Below are positions 1 through 6,919 of a DNA stretch of 13,085 nucleotides, in pieces (the stretch's first letter is position 1; every line of letters starts with the position of its first letter). Source of the DNA: an uncultured Lentisphaeria bacterium (GTDB lineage: Bacteria; Verrucomicrobiota; Lentisphaeria; Victivallales; Victivallaceae). The stretch is taken from NCBI GenBank assembly GCA_903821255.1, contig CAIJKT010000129.1, positions 1-13,085 of the forward strand, in the 5' to 3' direction. A model generated the notes under the pieces. It had not been told where the DNA came from, did no database searches, and worked only from the letters and a program-made list of their open reading frames with translations. The position numbers were made by a program, and so were the translations under genes.

Positions 1-135
1 ACAGCCCTGGAAAAGAGAGTCAATAATAGTACCTTCTGTATTAATATTGGAAAAATCGCAGTACATGAATACATGTTCAGACCAGCTCGCAGGTTTCTGA
101 AGTTCATTCTCAAATTGTTGCAGCTCAAATAGCAT
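1..135 (-). CDS. Pentapeptide-repeat-like protein, N-terminal part, cut by window edge
   Basis: This is an open frame of 45 codons that starts with ATG at 135 and runs off the left edge of the window, so the C-terminus is missing. An AGGAG Shine-Dalgarno sequence lies four bases before the ATG, which fixes the start. The protein begins MLFELQQFENELQKP and ends in a stretch containing CDFSNI and SLFQGC. That pattern of aromatic or Leu centres flanked by small polar residues and Cys resembles the beginning of a pentapeptide-repeat right-handed beta-helix. There is no signal peptide, so it is probably cytoplasmic. Some small proteins of this kind act as immunity or target-mimic proteins, but nothing here shows a function. 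It is on the same strand as the sugar gene block but 251 bases beyond it, with AT-rich DNA between, so it probably belongs to another unit. The coding call is fairly sure; the family call is tentative. Confidence 0.65.
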   Translation of the reverse strand, partial: MLFELQQFENELQKPASWSEHVFMYCDFSNINTEGTIIDSLFQGC

Positions 136-386
136 GATGCTCCTGTGATAAAACTTATTTCTCAGCTATCGGCGGCGATTGCTGGGAAAGTGATGATTTT
201 CAACAATAACGGATTCGCAAATTTTCTCTTGTCTTTGTTATAGATTAATGGTGCATCATTGAAATTCAAGTAGAATTTTGATTTTCATTTTTAGGATTCT
301 TGTGGAAAATTTGTGGCAACAAATAACAATGTCGCGACAGCACTGATCTATCCAGCAGAAAATCATGCAGTACAAAGCCATCGAAT
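136..386. other. AT-rich intergenic border region
   Basis: This 251-base spacer separates the sugar gene block from the gene at the left edge. I see no credible coding frame. It contains a short palindrome GTCGCGAC at 331-338 and the 12-mer TATCCAGCAGAA at 349-360, whose reverse complement occurs near the right edge of the window at 12988-12999. No clear sigma-70-like promoter and no hairpin with a T-run that would end the 676-residue gene could be recognised. The base composition is distinctly more AT-rich than the coding block. Confidence 0.6.
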
Positions 387-2417
387 TCAGATACGGTTTT
401 TGGAATAAATCTCATTTAAATAAAGGCAGAATCCGGCCCAGCCGCCGACTCCGGCGATATTCGGATTTTCCATGGGGCATAGTTCGTGAGTGGCCGAAAG
501 CGCTTCCGGCAGGCAGCGGGATTCGGTCCAGTATTTTAAAAACGCATTGAAGATATTGGTGCTGATTGATCTTGCCGTTTCATGCATACCGTAAGAATTC
601 AGTCCCTGGATCACAAGCCAGTTCGTCATGACCCATATCATCAGCCGGCGTTCGTCCATGAAATCGGCGCTAAGATCAGTAGTAATGGCCGGATATTTGC
701 CATAATAGTCGCTGCTCAGCAGATATTTTTCCATCCGCCGGGCCCGGTCTTCCGGCACAATGCCGGCAAACAATGGCAGAAGATTATCCAGCCCCCGGAA
801 ATATCCGCCTGATCTTGTCCTGAAAATTGCTTCGGTATCCGCATTGTAATCGAAGTAAAAACCGAGTTCATCATCCCAGAAACGGGCATTGATTTCTGCG
901 GCTAAATCATTGTATTCCTGGCGGTACTTGAGTCCGCCGGCTCCTGTTTCACCGGCAAATTCAGCCAGTGTTTTCTTTTCAAACGCGATTAATGAATTCA
1001 TGCCGATCCCCGCGACATAAGGATACTTTTTAGGTCCGGTCGAGTAATCATTCCAGAAGCCGCCGGCACCGGTGCAAATTCCTTTTCGCATAAAAGTGCG
1101 ATTGACATAACTGTTATGCATGGACAGAAACGGAAAGATTGTTTTCAGCAAATCATTATCTTTCCGCTTGTTATAAATATAAGAGGCGGCGACCATCCAG
1201 ACCGGATAAGTTGTCCCTCTGATTTTATCGTCTTTTTTGAGCGTCAATGAACCGGAATCGCGGCCGCCATGCTTCATAAAATACAGCAGCCCGCCGATAA
1301 GCATCTTTCCGGCTGTTTCCAGATTGAAATCAGCCATGGCCATTGCATTGAGAAAATGATCGGGAGACCATACCGGAGGGTAGATTGCCGGATCTACCGC
1401 AGAAACAATTCCGCAATATTCTTTTCCCCTGAAAGTCTTTCTTATTTCTTCAGGCATGCAACAGTCGCGCAGATATAAATATTGCTGAGACAGTATCTCT
1501 TTGTATAATTTATGATTCTTGCCCCCGGGGATTTTTACGGACAGTTCAGCATCCGGCAGCTCGGGAATACATGGAGGACGGTAATCCGGTTCATATATTT
1601 TGATTTCCGGCAAGCCGGAGATTTCCGGCAGCGGGTACTGCCTGGAGATGTCCAATGATTTTCCCGCTACAAAATCATTCTTGACTTTCTCATATTCGTC
1701 AAATAATTTAATGAAAACGCGATCAGAAAGTTGCGACGCGGTATAAGATTTGAATCTCATCAAGCCGCTCACGTCAACCACCCTGCCGAATGCCCGGAGC
1801 ACACAAGGCATAGATAACTGAGCGAAATTGCGCCGTTCATTCTCTCTTGCGCCGATAATGTCCAGAAATATGTTTTCTTCGGCTTCAATCCGGCAAAACT
1901 CTCTAAACCTTCCTACGGTTATATTCAAGCCCGGCATTCTGACATGCCACTGCATATTGGAAACCGTAATTTTCGGGGTGCATTTTCTTGCAGCGGCAGC
2001 CAGTCCAATCAATGTTTCAGCAAAATTGCCGGGATTTAAAATACAAAAACAATTCCTGCCCTCTTTTTTTACTGCATAAGCACCGGCAGGTTCCTGAAGT
2101 AAATAGCGCAGCAGCAGGATTCGGTTATGGTCCAGGCCCTTTGTGATCCTCCCCTGCTGATTTACTCTTACGTCTCCGATATACATACCGTTTAGGACTG
2201 AATTTTTAACCTGCGGATCAACTTCGCTCAGCAGTCTCAACCTGATCATGGTTGTTTCATCGCATAATACAAAGCTCAGCCGGCGGAAAACTGCAATTTC
2301 CCGGCTGTTTTTTTCTAAAAATGAAAAATGTCCCTCAACTCCGGTCAAGCCGGCAATATAGCTGGTAACTTCCTGAATGGCAGAGTTTGAAATTTTCGAT
2401 GATGCTTTTTGTTTCAT
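387..2417 (-). CDS. GH63/trehalase-like (alpha/alpha)6-barrel glycosidase
   Basis: This is a 676-residue protein with no signal peptide, so it is probably cytoplasmic. Residues about 1-280 look like an N-terminal beta-sandwich. Residues about 300-676 are helical and have the look of an (alpha/alpha)6 barrel as in GH63, GH37 and related clan GH-G enzymes: VWSPDH at 349-354, then HGGRD at 383-387, GGFWNDYS at 452-459, GLDNLLPLF at 542-550, and a C-terminal PEAL..HELCP followed by GVGGWAG at 656-662. By analogy with GH63, the acid Asp may be D457 and the base Glu one of E638 or E645; this is inference. The likely reaction is hydrolysis of an alpha-linked di- or oligosaccharide, or a glycoside such as glucosyl- or mannosyl-glycerate, but the substrate is unknown. 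The ATG lies 24 bases after the stop of the preceding frameshifted gene and has no recognisable Shine-Dalgarno sequence, which suggests translational coupling. No in-frame ATG or GTG just upstream offers a better start. Confidence 0.8.
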   Translation of the reverse strand: MKQKASSKISNSAIQEVTSYIAGLTGVEGHFSFLEKNSREIAVFRRLSFVLCDETTMIRLRLLSEVDPQVKNSVLNGMYIGDVRVNQQGRITKGLDHNRILLLRYLLQEPAGAYAVKKEGRNCFCILNPGNFAETLIGLAAAARKCTPKITVSNMQWHVRMPGLNITVGRFREFCRIEAEENIFLDIIGARENERRNFAQLSMPCVLRAFGRVVDVSGLMRFKSYTASQLSDRVFIKLFDEYEKVKNDFVAGKSLDISRQYPLPEISGLPEIKIYEPDYRPPCIPELPDAELSVKIPGGKNHKLYKEILSQQYLYLRDCCMPEEIRKTFRGKEYCGIVSAVDPAIYPPVWSPDHFLNAMAMADFNLETAGKMLIGGLLYFMKHGGRDSGSLTLKKDDKIRGTTYPVWMVAASYIYNKRKDNDLLKTIFPFLSMHNSYVNRTFMRKGICTGAGGFWNDYSTGPKKYPYVAGIGMNSLIAFEKKTLAEFAGETGAGGLKYRQEYNDLAAEINARFWDDELGFYFDYNADTEAIFRTRSGGYFRGLDNLLPLFAGIVPEDRARRMEKYLLSSDYYGKYPAITTDLSADFMDERRLMIWVMTNWLVIQGLNSYGMHETARSISTNIFNAFLKYWTESRCLPEALSATHELCPMENPNIAGVGGWAGFCLYLNEIYSKNRI

Positions 2418-2440
2418 AATACTGGCTAAACTTATCAGTT

Positions 2441-2943
2441 TTATTTCCCGACAACTCCCAGGACCGCATTTCTAAACCAGACTTTTCCGGTTTTATTGCG
2501 GAAGAGCGTAAGATAGCTCACCGACGCGACCGGTTTGACGGGAGTATATGAGAAGGATGCTTTTTCCCAATCGTGAGTGCCGGTTTTAAACGGCACGACT
2601 ACACCGTAGGTCTTGGTGCCGTCAGGGTGCGTAATGTCAGATATATGCCGTAATCGTAGCCGGTGGTCTCGCCTGAAGCGTTTTCAGCTTTGCTCTCGGC
2701 GGAAAACTCGATAGCCCGGGGTTCGGTCTGGTTCAGCTCAACATTTTGCTGAACTCCACTGATCTCTTTTTCTGTTTTGCATTCGCAGGCAACGATTCCG
2801 TCGCTCTGGATGACGGTATTGTCCTTGCCCAAAATATTCCATTTCCCCAATAGATTGGTTCCTGCGTCCTGGGCGGCTGCCGCCGCCACAACAAATCCGC
2901 AAACTGCTGCCGCGATACCCAATGATTTCATCAGCCTTGACAT
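2441..2943 (-). pseudogene. Secreted jelly-roll carbohydrate-binding-like protein, frameshifted
   Basis: The gene starts at ATG 2943, six bases after a strong GGAGG. It encodes a signal peptide (MSRLMKSLGIAAAVCGFVV, then an Ala-rich cleavage region before QDAG) and a beta-rich domain beginning NLLGKWNILG. The frame breaks near 2637-2640: the first frame ends at a TAG at 2599 after an unlikely tail (TLRTLTAPRPTV). The next frame carries the expected continuation, DITHPDGTKTYGVVVPF, then WEKASFSYTP and GKVWFRNAVLG, and stops at TAA 2441. Adding one G (CTGACA to CTGGACA) restores GIYLDITHPDG and gives a 167-residue protein. The restored domain resembles CBM4/9-type jelly rolls (W.KASFSYTP, then a final strand with FRNAVLG) and the N-terminal domain of the adjacent 1195-residue protein. 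It could be a real mutation or a sequencing error in a GG pair. A longer upstream start (3108) would overlap the neighbour and precede the signal peptide, so I reject it. Confidence 0.8.
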
Positions 2944-3022
2944 TTTCTTCCTCCATAGTTGAATGGTAAATTTAACTTGTCTGTTACTATAATCTCTTTT
3001 ACGGAATTTTACGATAGTCTTT

Positions 3023-6000
3023 TTACTTTCCGGCGGTGCAGCTCCAGTCGCAGCGCATTGTCCAGGACTGGGCGGGCTCCAGTTTGATCTTGGCGGAAAC
3101 CGGTTCAAAGGTTGAGGCCTTCTGCTTGCCGGAATCCCAGAAAATTATACAGTGCAGATCTTTGGCGGAGGTGATTTCCGCAGTAACTTTGACCGGACTC
3201 CACGGAGCGGAAAAGACTGCTTTCGGAACGGTTATCCTGGTCATCTGCTCCATAATGGACGCACCTTCCAGATCCTTATCCGGCTGCGCGGCGAAGCGAT
3301 ATAGTTTGCAGATGAACAGGCGTGGAAAGGTTTCCTGCTTGCCGTCGTTCTCCATGGCGGCCTGACCGCCCGTGCCATTTTTGATTTCGAACAGACCGGG
3401 AATATTGTGCCAGCGGAACGAGAAAGCCAGCGCTTTCTTCGTATTATTAACGATTTCCGAGTTGAGTTTAAAGCCGCTTACATTGACGTCATAAGTTTTG
3501 CGGATGACAATTCCGGACAGATAATTGTTATCGGTCGCGGTAAGTTCCCGTTCCAATGTAATGCCGAGACCATCGGCGGTTTTAGTCTGGCTGACTACTT
3601 TATACGGGGTGCTGATGGCGCAGGCGGCGGCTAAAGGCCACCAGAAGGCATCCACCGCCAAGCCGAATTTCTCATCCTGGCTGACCAGCTCATCTTTGCC
3701 TTTGGTCCAGCTCATCAAGCGTCCGCCGCCAGCCGGGTCCAGCGTCAATGTCATGTCGCCGGCTTTAAATTCGACGACGGTCTTGGTATTGAGGGTCTTT
3801 TTCACGCAGGAAACTCCGGCATTGCTCATATCTTTGATCCCGGAATAATCCGGCAGGCCAAGTTCTCTGGCGGCCTGTTCGCGCTTCCCGGCGGAGAACT
3901 GTTTTTCCCACTGTACCGCCTGTTCAATCGCGGGGAGACGCGCTTTCAGCGCTTTATCCATTTCCGCCGGAGTGATGACTTCGCCGTAATTTTTCCCGGC
4001 TTCATACGGTTCCAGCACATAGAAATTCCAGCGCAATGCCCCGGTGTGCAGCAGAATGCCTTTTTCAAGATCGCCTGAGCCCAGGGCAATCTCGCCAGCC
4101 GCATTGGCGAAACAGCGTTTCCGGTCTGGCTGGGTCAGCACATATTTCATTCCCTTGTCGATGGAGCCGACTTTGAGTTTGAAAAATATTTCGCCCTTGA
4201 GCCAGAAATTGCCGGCGGCGATCAGGCGGCGTCTGTCTAATTCATAACTGACGCATTGCAGCAGCGAGGCGTTAGCCAGATCAGGGATTTTCTGCATAAA
4301 ATCGCCGCCTTCGCTCCAGAAATTCGGGAAATTGGTTGCCGGGACGGGGCTGACAATCTCCGTCTTCGCCGATAGTTCGCGGCGGCCTTTGAACACATAA
4401 TTTTCATATTCGGCGATGGTGTTGTTTGAGTTGGCCAGTGCGCTCCAGTAGCGCTGGTCGTAACCGCGCGGGAAATAGTAGGCGAAAGCTCCATCCCAGC
4501 CGTTCAGGAAGAAACATAGAAACTCGAATCCCAGCGCCTCCGGTTCGGTAATCATGTCGTTGAGTTGATAACCGTGCGCAAACGCAATCAATTTCGGGCG
4601 TCCGGCCGGGGCAGGCATCCTGTCAGCTACGAATTTTTTCATATCGCGGGCGGCCAGATAAGTGACCAGATGAATACCGGTATTATATTCATACGGTTTG
4701 GTGAACGGCTGGAAGATGTACGGTCCCCATACTTCGATCCACGGCAGTTTGTCCAGATAATCCGCCGGGTTATACTGGGCGCCTTCATGATTGGTGTTTT
4801 CGATAAAGTAACTCCAGCCGACTTCCGGCATGAAATGCGCATCTTTGCCGACTTTTCCCCCCAGTTCTTTAATAGTCTGTTCGATAGTCTGGAGCATCAT
4901 TGCATGCTGCCAGCTCCGGAATTTGATCCATCTGTCGTTGTATGAAGTAACTATCGAATTCGGCCATTTTTTATCAACTTCCTCGCGCGGCAGCTTGCTG
5001 TACCGGATGAATTCCTCTTTGCAGCGCGGACAGAAACAGCCTTTGAAGTCGAACATGTAGGGTTCCCAGTTCGGCATGATATTGTCGGCTGCATCCCTGC
5101 TGACCAGAATTTTTTCCAGCATGGTTGCGACATGTTCTTTGTAGTACGGCCCCTGCTTGTAGACTTCAACCGGGCAGATGGCTTCCTCCGGTTTATTGTA
5201 CGGCGAGCCGTCGACCAGCCGGAAAAATGCTTCGTCAGTTTTCTTTGCCTCGCCAATGCGGTAGCCGTTGCACAGATGATAAGGCTGGACATAGCGGGAA
5301 ATGCCGGTTTTTTTCATTGCGTCCCGCATGGTTTGGGAATTTGCGTCATGCACACAGTTGAAGCCGTTATTGATATAGAAAGGCACGAATTCTTTAGTTC
5401 CGGCATCGGCAAAATCGCTTTCCCGCTGGAGCATGGCGGCGCTGCGGAATATTTTCGGCGTTTTGCCGGATGATGCCGGAATTATTTTCAGGCTGAATTT
5501 TTCCGGTTCGCTGCGATAACCGCCGTCTTCCACCCAGTATTCGGCGGGATACAGTTTTTCACCCGGCGACAGATCGGTTTTCAGCATGGCGGAAGCAATC
5601 TGATAAGTGCCGTAAAATTCCTTGCTGATCGAATCTTTCAAAGCGCTGAAGTCAATTTTATAGGTGATATTACCGTTGTCATCACGTTTCTGGCCGGATA
5701 TTTTAAGGATATCGCGGACGTCAACCAGCTTGAATGCCTCCGGAATTTTGAGATAAAGCGCCGGATGTTCCAGCTTCATCGCATTTTCGTTGCCGAACGC
5801 GAACACCAGCGTGCCCGGCTGGCCGGCTCCCAGGCAGAAAATATTATCAAGAAAGGCGAGCGGCATCAACTTGACGGTCATGCCTTTTTCCATCTGCACC
5901 GGCTGCAGTTTGACGTCATCCAGATACGCCTCGCCGCAGCCGTAAAGCGCCAGCGAGATGTTCAGCGAGCGGGTTCCGGCGGGTGCGACAAAATTCAGGC

Positions 6001-6610
6001 TGTTGTCCTGCCAGTCAGGCTTGACCGGGAACTCGACATTCAACATTTCCTTCAACTGCTTGGCTTTCCACTGTTCCGATACGCTGTCAAAAAACGAGAC
6101 AAAAGCGCGGAACCCGTTCAGGCCAGGCGTGCTTTCCAGTTTGCCGCGCAATTTGAATGTCAATTGATATTTAGTCGGCGCGGATGATTCCGGCAGTGCA
6201 ACGCTCTGGTTGATCCGGTTGGAAATCATCGGATTGCCTTTGGCATCGCGATACTGATTTACGTTCAGCGGCGTGATCAGCGCCGCGCAGCGAGCACCGG
6301 ATGCCGGATTCTCCGTGCTGATTTTTATGACGGTCAGCGGCTCCATCTTTGACACGAGCGCTTCGCCATCTTTCTGGTGAACATAAAAACAGCCGCCCCA
6401 ATTGTTGAACGGATAAGGATTTTGCTGCAAATCTGTTTTCCCTTCTTCGAAATCGCTGAATTTTAGCAGATTTCCGCCCTGCGACGTCGCCTGTTTCGTC
6501 CGGCATTTGGACAGATCGACGCTGACGCCGCCCGCATCAAATCCGTCCGCCCCGTCTGCGGCAATCGCACATAATAATGCTCCAATCAACAAAAAACTTC
6601 TTTTTATCAT
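3023..6610 (-). CDS. Large secreted glycoside-hydrolase-like protein, unassigned family
   Basis: This is a 1195-residue protein. AAGGAG ten bases before the ATG supports the start, and a signal peptide (MIKRSFLLIGALLCAIAADG) points to export. Residues about 45-237 form a CBM4/9-like jelly roll ending in AYLDDVKLQPV. Residues about 245-380 are another beta-rich region. Residues about 388-745 look like a TIM-barrel glycosidase domain: IMPNWEPYMFD at 511-521, then a CFCPRC motif at 525-530, HFMPEVGWS at 592-600, WIEVWGPYIF at 624-633 and FLNGWDGAFAYYFPRG at 701-716. E516 (after beta-4, NWEP) and E596 (PEVGW) are plausible acid and nucleophile, by analogy with clan GH-A; this is inference. Residues about 940-1195 form a beta-sandwich (LDPAGGGRLMSW) like those trailing large GH-A enzymes or galactose-mutarotase folds. 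I cannot name a GH family; GH42-like and GH10-like relatives are the closest in style. It is followed 79 bases later by the frameshifted jelly-roll gene and probably shares a transcript with it. Confidence 0.75.
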   Translation of the reverse strand: MIKRSFLLIGALLCAIAADGADGFDAGGVSVDLSKCRTKQATSQGGNLLKFSDFEEGKTDLQQNPYPFNNWGGCFYVHQKDGEALVSKMEPLTVIKISTENPASGARCAALITPLNVNQYRDAKGNPMISNRINQSVALPESSAPTKYQLTFKLRGKLESTPGLNGFRAFVSFFDSVSEQWKAKQLKEMLNVEFPVKPDWQDNSLNFVAPAGTRSLNISLALYGCGEAYLDDVKLQPVQMEKGMTVKLMPLAFLDNIFCLGAGQPGTLVFAFGNENAMKLEHPALYLKIPEAFKLVDVRDILKISGQKRDDNGNITYKIDFSALKDSISKEFYGTYQIASAMLKTDLSPGEKLYPAEYWVEDGGYRSEPEKFSLKIIPASSGKTPKIFRSAAMLQRESDFADAGTKEFVPFYINNGFNCVHDANSQTMRDAMKKTGISRYVQPYHLCNGYRIGEAKKTDEAFFRLVDGSPYNKPEEAICPVEVYKQGPYYKEHVATMLEKILVSRDAADNIMPNWEPYMFDFKGCFCPRCKEEFIRYSKLPREEVDKKWPNSIVTSYNDRWIKFRSWQHAMMLQTIEQTIKELGGKVGKDAHFMPEVGWSYFIENTNHEGAQYNPADYLDKLPWIEVWGPYIFQPFTKPYEYNTGIHLVTYLAARDMKKFVADRMPAPAGRPKLIAFAHGYQLNDMITEPEALGFEFLCFFLNGWDGAFAYYFPRGYDQRYWSALANSNNTIAEYENYVFKGRRELSAKTEIVSPVPATNFPNFWSEGGDFMQKIPDLANASLLQCVSYELDRRRLIAAGNFWLKGEIFFKLKVGSIDKGMKYVLTQPDRKRCFANAAGEIALGSGDLEKGILLHTGALRWNFYVLEPYEAGKNYGEVITPAEMDKALKARLPAIEQAVQWEKQFSAGKREQAARELGLPDYSGIKDMSNAGVSCVKKTLNTKTVVEFKAGDMTLTLDPAGGGRLMSWTKGKDELVSQDEKFGLAVDAFWWPLAAACAISTPYKVVSQTKTADGLGITLERELTATDNNYLSGIVIRKTYDVNVSGFKLNSEIVNNTKKALAFSFRWHNIPGLFEIKNGTGGQAAMENDGKQETFPRLFICKLYRFAAQPDKDLEGASIMEQMTRITVPKAVFSAPWSPVKVTAEITSAKDLHCIIFWDSGKQKASTFEPVSAKIKLEPAQSWTMRCDWSCTAGK

Positions 6611-6882
6611 CTTCCGAAATCTCCTTTATTAATAACTTTATTTTTTATGTAGAAAAATTACTTTTTAAGCATGAATGTCCGTCAGGCTTCTCCCGTGTTT
6701 AATATATTTTATTTTTTAATTTAACATAGCTCTATTTTAACTAACATATTGTATATTCCTTTTTCGTGCATAACATTCGGATGCGTGAAGAGTTGGGCGT
6801 ATTCTCTTTGTTTGATGATTATAACGACAGTAATTGTTCTTAAAATAATTTTAGATAATAATACCTGTGTATGCAGTTCTAT
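6611..6882. other. AT-rich spacer, probable promoter region of the 1195-residue gene
   Basis: This 272-base stretch lies between the hairpin after the TIGR03790-type gene and the start of the large glycosidase-like gene. It is very AT-rich, with long A and T runs around 6620-6660 and 6700-6740, and has no convincing coding frame. The strong hairpin just upstream and the length of the gap, the longest in the block, suggest that the downstream genes have their own promoter here. I could not single out a reliable -35/-10 pair among the many AT-rich hexamers. Confidence 0.45.
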
Positions 6883-6910
6883 TATCCGCCGCCGCTTCCG
6901 GCGGCAGATA
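6883..6910 (-). terminator. Strong GC-rich hairpin after the TIGR03790-type gene
   Basis: On the minus strand the arms TATCTGCCGCCG and CGGCGGCGGATA pair around a GAAG tetraloop: twelve pairs including one G-U. The hairpin begins ten bases after the stop codon at 6920. No continuous T-run follows; the next bases are ATAGAACTGC and only then AT-rich. It could be a factor-independent terminator of weak type, or a 3' end that blocks exonucleases. Its position directly after a 4-kb gene and before the longest gap in the block supports a transcript end. Confidence 0.65.
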
Positions 6911-6919
6911 AGTTCTTGT

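Noticed and set aside
2599..2645. Programmed ribosomal frameshift in the jelly-roll gene
   Set aside because: There is no slippery heptamer, no in-frame stop just after the joint and no stimulatory hairpin visible. A one-base loss in a GG pair explains it more simply.
2944..3108. Upstream extension of the frameshifted jelly-roll gene to an ATG at 3108
   Set aside because: It would overlap the end of the 1195-residue gene and place 55 residues before a clear signal peptide. The ATG at 2943 has a strong GGAGG at the right distance.
5765..6187. Plus-strand 140-codon frame inside the 1195-residue gene
   Set aside because: The composition (many His, Arg and Gln in low-complexity order) and the position inside a well-supported gene mark it as antisense shadow.
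6611..6882. Small gene or regulatory RNA in the AT-rich spacer
   Set aside because: The only open frames are AT-driven with implausible composition, and no stable structure was found apart from the hairpin at 6883-6910.
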